A stretch of DNA of 5,206 nt from Anaerolineales bacterium UBA2029 (GTDB lineage Bacteria > Chloroflexota > Anaerolineae > Aggregatilineales > Aggregatilineaceae): contig DDBP01000363.1 in assembly GCA_002332795.1 (NCBI GenBank), forward strand, positions 1-5,206. The letters run 5' to 3'. The notes under the pieces are model-generated. The model did not search any database. It saw nothing but the letters and a program-made list of their open reading frames with translations, and was not told where the DNA came from. Shown in pieces: positions 1-5,206 of the stretch. Position 1 is the first letter of the stretch. Each line of letters starts with the position of its first letter. Both the position numbers and the translations under genes were made by a program.

Positions 1-81
1 GCATAACACGCTCTAGCCCTGTCCGCCCATGCCCATCCAGGCAGGACGCTGACGGAACGTCTACGGCGCTTTAACGCTTTT

Positions 82-107
82 CTAGCACTGATGGTTTACA
101 GTGAGGG
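82..107. promoter_or_regulatory. Inverted repeat upstream of Hsp20, CIRCE-like but degenerate
   Basis: A CACTG arm at 86-90 and a CAGTG arm at 99-103 form a perfect 5-bp inverted repeat around an 8-base spacer. The left side, CTAGCACTG at 82-90, matches the CIRCE half-site TTAGCACTC at 7 of 9 positions. The right side matches GAGTGCTAA only over the AGTG core, and the CIRCE spacer is normally 9 bases. HrcA binding to CIRCE is a known control of heat-shock genes, so the position about 65 bases before the Hsp20 start is suggestive. A weak -10-like TACAGT (97-102) overlaps the right arm. A direct repeat TAACGCT at 72-78 and 110-116 brackets the element. I found no convincing -35/-10 pair here. 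Confidence 0.25.
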
Positions 108-156
108 TGTAACGCTCGATCTGTCACAGGTCACGCCGTTGTGTCAGGAGTTTATT

Positions 157-163
157 GGGAGGT
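157..163 (+). promoter_or_regulatory. Ribosome binding site of the Hsp20 gene
   Basis: GGGAGGT lies 6-7 bases before the ATG at 170. It settles the start: the in-frame TTG at 155 would place this Shine-Dalgarno sequence inside the coding region and has no comparable site of its own. Confidence 0.8.
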
Positions 164-169
164 AGACCG

Positions 170-610
170 ATGACCCGTTTGTCCCGTTGGGATCCGCTGC
201 GCGAGATGATCACCATGCGTCAGGCCGTTGACCGGATGCTCGACGAAGCCTTCGCCCGCGGCACAGAGACGCGCGGCACCGGCGCGTGGCTGCTGCCTAT
301 GGACGCCTACATCACCGACGAAGCGATCGTCATCCGCGCCGACGTACCGGGCTTGAAGCCCGAAGAAATTGATATCACCCTGGAAGGCGACACGCTCACC
401 ATCCGCGGCGAGATCAAGCGCGAGGAAGAGAATCAGCGCAAGTACGTGTTGCTGGAACGTCCCACCGGCAAGTTCGAGCGCACGCTGACCATCAACACGC
501 CGATCGATCACGATCGCGTGGAAGCCACCTTCAAGGATGGCGTGCTGACGCTCACCCTGCCCAAAGCCGAGGCCGTCAAGCCGCGGCAGATCACGGTCAA
601 AGCCGGCTAG
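170..610 (+). CDS. Small heat-shock protein, Hsp20/alpha-crystallin family
   Basis: This encodes a 146-residue ATP-independent holdase chaperone of the cytoplasm. Such proteins bind unfolding proteins and keep them soluble for refolding by DnaK/ClpB-type machines (family knowledge). The N-terminal arm (about 1-40) carries the usual WDPLREM-like opening and an amphipathic helix. The alpha-crystallin domain spans about 41-132. It contains DVPGL at 58-62, a GDTLTIRGE strand at 73-81, ERPTGKFERTLTI at 96-108, and the hallmark A-x-x-x-D-G-V-L at 119-126. The C-terminal tail holds an I-x-V motif (I141-V143), which in this family docks on neighbouring subunits to build oligomers. Length is typical for bacterial class A-like sHSPs. 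The ATG is chosen over an in-frame TTG 15 bases upstream because of the ribosome binding site. It stands alone, closed by a strong hairpin. Family assignment is secure; which paralogue (hspA, ibpA-like) cannot be told. Confidence 0.96.
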   Translation: MTRLSRWDPLREMITMRQAVDRMLDEAFARGTETRGTGAWLLPMDAYITDEAIVIRADVPGLKPEEIDITLEGDTLTIRGEIKREEENQRKYVLLERPTGKFERTLTINTPIDHDRVEATFKDGVLTLTLPKAEAVKPRQITVKAG

Positions 611-635
611 CGGCATCTCCAGGCCCATCCTCCAC

Positions 636-670
636 TGAGTGCGCCCGTCTTTCCTGACGGGCGCATCTCA
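636..670. terminator. Strong hairpin after Hsp20, probable terminator
   Basis: A perfect 10-bp stem (640-649 with 656-665, TGCGCCCGTC and its complement) encloses the loop TTTCCT. A further TGAG/CTCA pairing (636-639 with 667-670) extends it to 14 bp around one bulged T at 666. It begins 26 bases after the Hsp20 stop codon, the usual place for an intrinsic terminator. The downstream flank has only TT before GC-rich sequence, so a classical U-tract is missing. It may terminate inefficiently, or act mainly by protecting the mRNA 3' end. Confidence 0.6.
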
Positions 671-689
671 TTGCGGGGCAGGGAGCGAT

Positions 690-716
690 CCGCGGAGATG
701 CAGAGAACACAGAGAG
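690..716 (+). repeat. Purine-rich interspersed repeat, copy A
   Basis: The segment starts CCGCGGAG and continues GCAGAGAACACAGAG (701-714 core). It matches the reverse complement of 2998-3024 almost base for base: CCGC(G/A)GAG, then a short variable step, then (G/A)CAGAGAAC(A/G)CAGAG with 13 of 15 identical. The two copies lie on either side of the lipoprotein gene in opposite orientation. I recall similar AGA/ACA-rich elements between genes of other environmental bacteria, but cannot verify this here. It is not coding by any sign I can see. Confidence 0.6.
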
Positions 717-822
717 TGAACCTGAGCCGTGTTGCCTTGCGCCCTTCCCCGCGATCTCGGTACCTCGGCGATGACCCCCGTCCCCCGATCTGCTCGCGCT
801 GTCCTTGCGGCCCCAAGCTTTG

Positions 823-828
823 TACAAT
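823..828 (+). promoter_or_regulatory. Possible -10 element (TACAAT) of the lipoprotein gene
   Basis: TACAAT matches the sigma-70 -10 consensus at 5 of 6 bases. It lies 38 bases before the start codon, which would give a leader of about 30 bases. No good -35 exists at 16-18 bases: TTGCGG at 805-810 is only 12 bases away, and TGTCCT at 800-805 is a poor match. It is the only promoter-like site in this spacer. Confidence 0.35.
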
Positions 829-855
829 GGTAGCTGTGCGACCGACCGCCTGACC

Positions 856-860
856 GGAGG
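856..860 (+). promoter_or_regulatory. Ribosome binding site of the lipoprotein gene
   Basis: GGAGG lies 6 bases before the ATG at 867. The Met-Arg-Arg start followed directly by a hydrophobic signal sequence confirms this start codon. Confidence 0.8.
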
Positions 861-866
861 TGGACC

Positions 867-2945
867 ATGCGACGACTACTGCCCCTGCCGTTGATCCTGG
901 CCGCGCTGATGCTGGCCCTGGCCGCATGCGGTGGCGACGAGCAGCCCCAGCGCCCCACTGACACGCCGCCTCCAACGGCCACAGAGACCCCTCCTCCCAG
1001 CGCCACCCCATCCCCCAAGATTCCGCTGACCGCAGCGGTCCCAGAAGCGGCCCTGCTGCGCGTGATGAACGCCAGCGCGGTCGCCCGTCTCACCGTGACG
1101 CTGGATGGTGTGGAAATCGCGCGGTCTTTCCGGCCCGGCATGTATCACAGCGCGCCGGAAAGGGTGCGCGCGGGTCAGTACCGGTTGGCCGCTGTCACCC
1201 CTGGGCAGGAGAGTCCTTCCCCTCTGCTCGAAGAAACGGTGACATTCGAAGCGGACGTCTCGTATGTAGCGGTGCTGGCGGGTGATGCCGACGAGCTGCG
1301 CCTGATCGTCGTCCGCGAAGACCTGTCGCCGCTGCCGCAGGCGACCGCCCGCCTGCACGTGATCCAGGCACTACCTCAGCCCGGACCGCTCGCCATACAG
1401 GACGCGGGGCGCACCCTCATCGCCGGGCTGGACTTCGGCGCACAGAGCGATCCCGTCACCCTGCCAGAAGGCGATCATCCCCTGACGCTGCTGACCGCCG
1501 ATGGTACCCCCTTGGGCGAAGTGCCGTTCTACGGCATGGCTCGCTACGCCTATACGGTCGTGTTGCACCCCGATCCGGATAGCGGTTCGCCTGCCGCCAT
1601 TGCGCTGCGCAGCCGCGTGGAAGACGTGGCACAGATACGGGTGATGCACGCCTCGCCCGACCTGCCGCCAGTGGACGTCTGGCTGGATGGGGAACTGCTC
1701 GCCGCCAACCTGCCCTTTGGCGAGGCCAGCGCCTGGGTGACCCAACGCGCAGGTAGCCATCAACTGCAATTGCGCCCCGCCGATCAGCCGGACGCCGGGC
1801 CATACCTCTACAAGCAGGTGGCCCTGCAGGCCGATCAGGCGGTCACGCTGATCATCCTGGACACGCGCGACCGTCTGCGCATCGCTAATGTGGACGAAGA
1901 CCTCAGCCCGACGCCGACCAACGCGGCCTGGCTGGTGCTGGTCAATGCCGCCGTCGGCGCGCCTCAGGTGACCGTCAGCACTTTTGGCGGCACGCTGCCC
2001 GATGTCCGCCCCATCCCCTTCGGGCAGGCGACCCATCCGCTGCCTTTCGCCACCGGAAGCAGCGGCTTCGTCTTCGAGACCGGCCCCGCAGCCGCCCCGC
2101 GCGAGGTAGGCCGTCTGCTGGAACGGCCCTGGGAGCCGGGCATTGCCTACGCGGTCGTCGTCACCGGCGCGCCCGACGTGTCAGCCGTCGTCCTGGAAAC
2201 CGAAGTGGGCATCGGCGACACGGTGCTTGCGCCAGAGGGAGTCATCCCGCTGGCAGGTGCTCCGCCCGCGCTCTCCGGCTGGGGGCCAGGCGCGAACGTG
2301 TTCGCCATGCGGGTCGTGCACGCCCTGTCGGATAGCACGCCGATTGACTTCCTGGCCGACGACGCACCCATCTTCGAGACGATCCCGGCGGGCACGGCGA
2401 CCGCGTATCACGAGTTCGTCACTCCTCCGCGCCGCCTGTCCGTGCGCGTGGCGGGCAGCCAACTGCTGCTCGCCGAGGAAGAAGTGACGCTCCCGGTGAT
2501 ACCGGAAGGTACGTACCTGACGGTTTTCGTCTATCGCGACGGGGCGAGCGTACGCCTGCTGCTGGCCTCGGATAACCCGCTGCAGCTCCCCGACGGCTAC
2601 GCGCTTCTGCGCGTCCTACACGCCGTGCCGGGCCGTCCGGCGCTGCGCGTCGAGCGCCTGGAGAATGCCCCTGCGTCGGCGGTCGTCACACCCGCGTCCG
2701 GTGAGCCAGTCGGCGGTACGTCGCCCCAGGCCATCCTGGCCGATATGGTGATCTTCGGGCAGGCCAGCGACCCGGTGCTCACGCCAGCGGGCGCGGCCAT
2801 CGTACACGTGATGGAGCGCGTCTCGCTCGATCCGGCAGGCGATTTCACTTTCACACTCGCGCCACGCACCACCTACGACCTGTTGCTGTTGCCCGCCGAC
2901 ACCCCGCCAGGAGTACGGGCGGTGCTCGTCGCGCACGAGGGCTGA
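867..2945 (+). CDS. Secreted lipoprotein with six DUF4397-type Ig-like modules
   Basis: This encodes 692 residues and is predicted to be exported and anchored by lipid at the outer face of the cytoplasmic membrane. The lipoprotein signal peptide is MRR, a hydrophobic core (4-19), then the lipobox L-A-A-C with the lipidated Cys at 21 followed by GG. Residues 25-52 are a Pro/Thr/Ser-rich spacer. Six beta-rich modules follow at about 61-157, 160-253, 254-350, 353-448, 477-573 and 577-691. Each opens with a variant of x-L-R-V-M-(N/H)-A-S (LLRVMNAS 63-70, QIRVMHAS 256-263, MRVVHAL 481-487, LRVLHAV 581-587). Module 3, with RVMHASPDLPPVDVWLDG, is the clearest match to the DUF4397 family (PF14344, by recall). 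No enzyme motif, transmembrane anchor or peptidoglycan-binding motif is visible. DUF4397 has no established function; a structural or ligand-binding role at the cell surface is inference. The gene appears to be transcribed alone, with long gaps on both sides. Confidence 0.88.
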   Translation: MRRLLPLPLILAALMLALAACGGDEQPQRPTDTPPPTATETPPPSATPSPKIPLTAAVPEAALLRVMNASAVARLTVTLDGVEIARSFRPGMYHSAPERVRAGQYRLAAVTPGQESPSPLLEETVTFEADVSYVAVLAGDADELRLIVVREDLSPLPQATARLHVIQALPQPGPLAIQDAGRTLIAGLDFGAQSDPVTLPEGDHPLTLLTADGTPLGEVPFYGMARYAYTVVLHPDPDSGSPAAIALRSRVEDVAQIRVMHASPDLPPVDVWLDGELLAANLPFGEASAWVTQRAGSHQLQLRPADQPDAGPYLYKQVALQADQAVTLIILDTRDRLRIANVDEDLSPTPTNAAWLVLVNAAVGAPQVTVSTFGGTLPDVRPIPFGQATHPLPFATGSSGFVFETGPAAAPREVGRLLERPWEPGIAYAVVVTGAPDVSAVVLETEVGIGDTVLAPEGVIPLAGAPPALSGWGPGANVFAMRVVHALSDSTPIDFLADDAPIFETIPAGTATAYHEFVTPPRRLSVRVAGSQLLLAEEEVTLPVIPEGTYLTVFVYRDGASVRLLLASDNPLQLPDGYALLRVLHAVPGRPALRVERLENAPASAVVTPASGEPVGGTSPQAILADMVIFGQASDPVLTPAGAAIVHVMERVSLDPAGDFTFTLAPRTTYDLLLLPADTPPGVRAVLVAHEG
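1047..2942 (+). repeat. Internal protein repeats: three A-B module pairs
   Basis: The six modules alternate. Odd modules (1, 3, 5) end in a strand of the form L-R-L-I-V-V or L-R-I-A-N-V, and modules 1 and 3 then share EDLSP (151-155 and 344-348). Even modules (2, 4, 6) share FG-(A/Q)-(Q/A)-(S/T)-(D/H)-P at 190-196, 385-391 and 630-636. They close with an aromatic residue and a hydrophobic strand (YTVVLHP, YAVVVTG, YDLLLLP). Pairs span residues 61-253, 254-448 and 477-692. The first two have a period of about 193 residues; a linker rich in Gly, Pro and Ala (about 449-476) precedes the third. Divergence is high, so the duplications are old. Confidence 0.6.
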
Positions 2946-2956
2946 ACATTTCTCAT

Positions 2957-3024
2957 CACAGAGAGCGCAGGGGGCACGGCATCGGTCTCTGTGTCTGCTC
3001 TGCGTTCTCTGTGTCCCTCTGCGG
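2957..3024 (-). repeat. Purine-rich interspersed repeat, copy B, with inverted arms
   Basis: Positions 2998-3024 read on the - strand are the counterpart of copy A at 690-716. The unit also carries its own inverted arms: CACAGAGAGCGCAG at 2957-2970 pairs with CTGCGTTCTCTGTG at 3000-3013 (13 of 14). The same left arm, CACAGAGA (2957-2964), can alternatively pair with TCTCTGTG at 2986-2993. It begins 11 bases after the lipoprotein stop, so a transcript could fold here, but there is no T-run and I do not call it a terminator. Confidence 0.6.
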
Positions 3025-3034
3025 TTCCCCACGC

Positions 3035-3062
3035 TTGCCAGGCCGCCCCCTCATGCTATAAT
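3035..3062 (+). promoter_or_regulatory. Sigma-70-type promoter of the rmd-gmd operon
   Basis: TTGCCA at 3035-3040 (5 of 6 of the -35 consensus) is followed by a 16-base spacer and a perfect TATAAT at 3057-3062. A TG at 3054-3055 makes an extended -10. Transcription should begin near 3069, giving a leader of about 55 bases before the GTG start. It is the best promoter in the window. Confidence 0.75.
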
Positions 3063-3080
3063 CGCCGCACTCAGGCGACT

Positions 3081-3106
3081 GCGGGCGCTCTCGTCGCGCG
3101 CCCCGC
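3081..3106 (+). promoter_or_regulatory. GC-rich hairpin in the rmd leader
   Basis: GCGGGCGC (3081-3088) can pair with GCGCCCCGC (3098-3106), leaving one bulged C and a loop of nine bases. It lies entirely within the predicted leader and ends 4 bases before the Shine-Dalgarno sequence at 3111. It could stabilise the mRNA or modulate ribosome loading; it resembles no riboswitch class I recognise. In such GC-rich DNA a stem this size could also be chance. Confidence 0.3.
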
Positions 3107-3110
3107 CCTT

Positions 3111-3116
3111 GAGGAG
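3111..3116 (+). promoter_or_regulatory. Ribosome binding site that decides the rmd start
   Basis: GAGGAG lies 7 bases before the GTG at 3124. An in-frame TTG at 3109 would overlap this site and would add five residues before the canonical MRIFVTGAGG nucleotide-binding start, so GTG is preferred. Confidence 0.75.
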
Positions 3117-3123
3117 CGAACAC

Positions 3124-4125
3124 GTGAGAATCTTCGTCACCGGAGCGGGAGGCTTTGCAGGTGGCCATCTGGTCCAGCACCTGCTGCGCCAACCCGACCT
3201 GCGTCCCAGCGACATCGTCGCCGGCGTCTTGCAGCCCGCCGGACACAATCCGGCGCTTGACCGGCTGGACATTGTGCAGCGTCAGCTTGACTTGCGCGAC
3301 GCCGGGGCAGTCCATGCGCTCATCGCCGACATCCGGCCCGACCTGATCTTTCACCTGGCCGCCCTGGCCGACGTGGCGCAGTCCTTCAAAGACCCCTGGG
3401 GCACGCTGGCCAACAACATTCACGCCCAGGTCAACCTGCTGGAAGCCTGTCGTCAGCTTGTCCCCAACGCCCGGATCGTCGTCATCAGCTCGGCGGAGAT
3501 ATACGGCGCGGCGCGCGGCGACGCTCCGCTCGACGAGTCCGTGCCCTTCGCCCCGGCCAACCCCTACAGCGTCAGCAAGGTGACGCAGGACATGCTCGGC
3601 CTGCAATATTTCCTGTCCTACCGGCTGCCCATCGTGCGCGCCCGCCCCTTCAACCACATTGGCCCCGGCCAGGGCAGCGGTTTTGTGGCGGCGGATTTCG
3701 CCAGTCAAATCGCCGCCATCGAGGCTGGACAACGCGCGCCCGTCATGTTCGTCGGCAACCTGGACGCCGAGCGCGACTTCACCGATGTGCGCGATGTGGT
3801 GCGCGCCTATCTGTTGCTGGCCCAGCATGGCGAGCCGGGCGAAGCCTACAACGTCTGCAGCGGGCAGGGCTACAGCATCCAGTACCTGCTCGACACACTG
3901 CTGAGCTACAGCACTGTCCCCATTGAAGTCCGCCAGGACCCGGCCCGCATGCGCCCATCGGACGTGCCGCGGCGGGTCGGCGACGCGACCAAACTGCGCG
4001 CTCGCACCGGCTGGACGCCACAGATTCCCTTCGAACAGAGTCTGCTGGACACCCTTAACGACTGGCGCGCCCGTCTCGGTCTACCGCCGCGCGGCGCGCA
4101 TTCCGCAGGAGCAGAGTCACCATGA
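3124..4125 (+). CDS. rmd: GDP-4-dehydro-6-deoxy-D-mannose reductase (GDP-D-rhamnose synthesis)
   Basis: This encodes 333 residues, an extended short-chain dehydrogenase/reductase of the cytoplasm. It is predicted to reduce the C4 keto group of GDP-4-dehydro-6-deoxy-D-mannose with NAD(P)H, yielding GDP-D-rhamnose. The Rossmann motif TGAGGFAGG lies at residues 6-14 (G7, G10, G13). The active site shows S123 in ISSAEIYG and the Y148-x3-K152 pair in NPYSVSK. RPFNHIGPGQ (174-183) and GNLDAERDFTDVRDVV (211-226) are hallmarks of the RMD branch of the GDP-mannose dehydratase family. The gene starts with GTG and its stop overlaps the gmd start in ATGA, so translation is probably coupled. The partner Gmd makes exactly the substrate expected. 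It lacks the look of GDP-L-fucose synthase (Fcl/WcaG), which would use the same substrate by a 3,5-epimerase/reductase. A related 4-reductase giving GDP-6-deoxy-D-talose is the main alternative that sequence alone cannot exclude. Confidence 0.85.
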   Translation: MRIFVTGAGGFAGGHLVQHLLRQPDLRPSDIVAGVLQPAGHNPALDRLDIVQRQLDLRDAGAVHALIADIRPDLIFHLAALADVAQSFKDPWGTLANNIHAQVNLLEACRQLVPNARIVVISSAEIYGAARGDAPLDESVPFAPANPYSVSKVTQDMLGLQYFLSYRLPIVRARPFNHIGPGQGSGFVAADFASQIAAIEAGQRAPVMFVGNLDAERDFTDVRDVVRAYLLLAQHGEPGEAYNVCSGQGYSIQYLLDTLLSYSTVPIEVRQDPARMRPSDVPRRVGDATKLRARTGWTPQIPFEQSLLDTLNDWRARLGLPPRGAHSAGAESP

Positions 4126-5099
4126 GCAAACGCGCACTGATCACCGGCATCACCGGTCAGGATGGGTCTTATCTGGCCGAATTCCTGCTCGAAAAGGGGT
4201 ACGAGGTTTTCGGCCTGGTGCGGCGTACCAGCACCGTCAACTTCAGCCGCATCGAGCACATCCAGGATCGGCTACACCTCATCCCCGGCGATATGCTCGA
4301 TCAGACTTCCCTGCAACTGGCCCTGCAGGAGTGTCAGCCCCACGAAGTCTACAACCTGGCCGCGCAGAGCTTCGTGCAGACGTCCTGGACACAGCCGGTC
4401 TTCACGGGCGACGTGACCGCGCTGGGCGTCACCCGCCTGCTGGACGCCATCCGCCATGTAGACCCCTCGATTCGCTTCTACCAGGCATCGAGCAGCGAGA
4501 TGTTCGGCAAGGTGCGCGAAGTGCCGCAGCGCGAGACGACGCCTTTCTACCCGCGCAGTCCCTACGGCGTGGCCAAGGTCTATGGACACTGGATCACCGT
4601 CAACTATCGCGAGAGCTACGGTCTGCATGCCACCAGCGGCATCCTCTTCAACCACGAAAGTCCCCGCCGCGGCATCGAGTTCGTCACGCGCAAGGTCACC
4701 TACAACGTCGCCCGCATCAAGCTGGGCCTGGCCAACGAACTGCGCCTGGGCAACCTGGACGCCCGCCGCGACTGGGGCTATGCCGGCGACTATGTGCGCG
4801 CCATGTGGATGATGCTCCAGCAGGACACGCCCGACGACTACGTGATCGCCACTGGCGAAACGCACTCGGTCGAGGAGCTGGTGACGGTCGCCTTCGAATA
4901 CGTCGGCCTGGACTGGCGCGACTATGTGGTGCAGGACCCGCGCTTCATGCGCCCCGCCGAAGTAGACCTGTTGGTCGGCGATGCGTCGAAGGCCAGGCGT
5001 GTGCTAGGCTGGGAGCCGAAGATCACCTTCAAAGAACTGATTCAGATGATGGTAGACGCCGACCTGGAATTGCTCAAGTCCGGCGGACAGGCGACGTAG
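4122..5099 (+). CDS. gmd: GDP-mannose 4,6-dehydratase
   Basis: This encodes 325 residues. It catalyses GDP-D-mannose to GDP-4-dehydro-6-deoxy-D-mannose plus water, using bound NADP(H); this is the common first step towards GDP-D-rhamnose, GDP-L-fucose and related sugars. The cofactor motif is GITGQDGSYL (9-18, with G9, G12, G15). RRTST at 34-38 matches the conserved arginine/serine loop. The catalytic set is S124 and E126 in ASSSEMFG with Y148 and K152 in SPYGVAK. Ser stands where E. coli Gmd has Thr133, a conservative change seen in this family. FNHESPRRG (176-184) and GNLDARRDWGYAGDYV (210-225) are diagnostic for GMD. Length fits the short bacterial form. An AGGAG at 4107-4111 inside the end of rmd serves as ribosome binding site. 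The second gene of the operon, it supplies the substrate of the first gene's product. Identification is very secure. Confidence 0.96.
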   Translation: MSKRALITGITGQDGSYLAEFLLEKGYEVFGLVRRTSTVNFSRIEHIQDRLHLIPGDMLDQTSLQLALQECQPHEVYNLAAQSFVQTSWTQPVFTGDVTALGVTRLLDAIRHVDPSIRFYQASSSEMFGKVREVPQRETTPFYPRSPYGVAKVYGHWITVNYRESYGLHATSGILFNHESPRRGIEFVTRKVTYNVARIKLGLANELRLGNLDARRDWGYAGDYVRAMWMMLQQDTPDDYVIATGETHSVEELVTVAFEYVGLDWRDYVVQDPRFMRPAEVDLLVGDASKARRVLGWEPKITFKELIQMMVDADLELLKSGGQAT

Positions 5100-5135
5100 G
5101 AGTTGACAGTGATCAGTTGTCAGTGATCAGTTGTC
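5100..5135. repeat. Heptanucleotide tandem array after gmd
   Basis: Four head-to-tail heptamers at 5107-5113, 5114-5120, 5121-5127 and 5128-5134 read CAGTGAT, CAGTTGT, CAGTGAT, CAGTTGT, so the array is also two perfect 14-base units. A degenerate unit GAGTTGA (5100-5106) begins at the base after the gmd stop. Each CAGTGATCAG contains the palindrome TGATCA. The type recalls the short tandemly repeated sequences of cyanobacteria and similar CAGTT-type arrays in other phyla (recall, unverified). No T-run or strong stem makes it a terminator. Confidence 0.75.
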
Positions 5136-5206
5136 GGGGTCTCAGTCATGGCAGTCTCTTTGTCCAACCATCCGCCGCGCCCAGGTCTTCAAGGGCGGAC
5201 AGGGCT

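Noticed and set aside
671..853. Small + strand ORF of 60 codons in the Hsp20-lipoprotein gap
   Set aside because: It starts with TTG with no ribosome binding site, contains the interspersed repeat and the likely promoter, and its Arg/Pro/Ser/Cys-rich translation resembles no family.
1371..2036. 221-codon open frame on the - strand inside the lipoprotein gene
   Set aside because: The + strand frame has a signal peptide, lipobox and repeated modules. The antisense frame has odd His/Gln/Arg-rich composition and no domain.
2957..2993. Stem CACAGAGA/TCTCTGTG as terminator of the lipoprotein gene
   Set aside because: The stem is 8 bp around a 21-base loop with no T-run, and the arms are better explained as part of the interspersed repeat.
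2956..3828. 290-codon open frame on the - strand opposite rmd
   Set aside because: It is the antisense shadow of a well-identified reductase gene in GC-rich DNA, runs through the promoter and repeat region, and shows no recognisable motif.
4272..4865. 197-codon open frame on the - strand opposite gmd
   Set aside because: It is the complement of highly conserved GMD motifs, so its apparent reading frame is explained by codon bias of the true gene.
5100..5135. The heptamer array as a CRISPR remnant
   Set aside because: Units are 7 bases, contiguous and without spacers, so it is a simple tandem repeat.
5148..5206. ATG frame open to the window end (starting MAVSLSNHPP), possible next gene
   Set aside because: Only 19 codons are visible, the sole upstream hint is GGGG at 5136-5139, and the residues show no family features. 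It cannot be supported without the following sequence.

Overview
The window is GC-rich, tightly packed DNA with all genes on the + strand. It most resembles a member of the Chloroflexota, probably Anaerolineae-like. The pointers are the Pro/Thr-rich linker after a classic lipobox in the long lipoprotein, its DUF4397-type modules, the codon use, and the short interspersed repeats between genes. This placement is inference; the window holds no rRNA or other marker gene.

Layout. Positions 1-169 are a leader without a gene; they carry a small inverted repeat that loosely resembles the HrcA/CIRCE operator. Positions 170-610 encode a small heat-shock protein (Hsp20/alpha-crystallin), followed by a strong hairpin at 636-670. 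The spacer up to 866 holds one copy of a purine-rich interspersed repeat (690-716) and a possible promoter. Positions 867-2945 encode a 692-residue secreted lipoprotein built of six Ig-like DUF4397-type modules. By my reading these modules alternate in two flavours, giving three A-B pairs. The next spacer (2946-3123) holds an inverted, more complex copy of the purine-rich repeat, then a near-consensus sigma-70 promoter and a GC-rich leader hairpin. This promoter should drive a two-gene operon: a GDP-4-dehydro-6-deoxy-D-mannose reductase (rmd, 3124-4125) and GDP-mannose 4,6-dehydratase (gmd, 4122-5099), joined by an ATGA stop/start overlap. A heptanucleotide tandem array begins at the base after the gmd stop codon.

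How the genes work together. Gmd converts GDP-D-mannose to GDP-4-dehydro-6-deoxy-D-mannose, and the reductase turns this into GDP-D-rhamnose, a donor for surface polysaccharide or glycoprotein glycans. The lipoprotein is a separate transcription unit, probably displayed on the outer face of the membrane; nothing in the sequence ties it to the sugar pathway beyond adjacency. The Hsp20 gene is also a separate unit.

I see no mobile element, CRISPR array, tRNA or rRNA, and no evidence of a wholly new system. The most interesting items are the paired-module architecture of the lipoprotein and the repeats in the gaps between genes.
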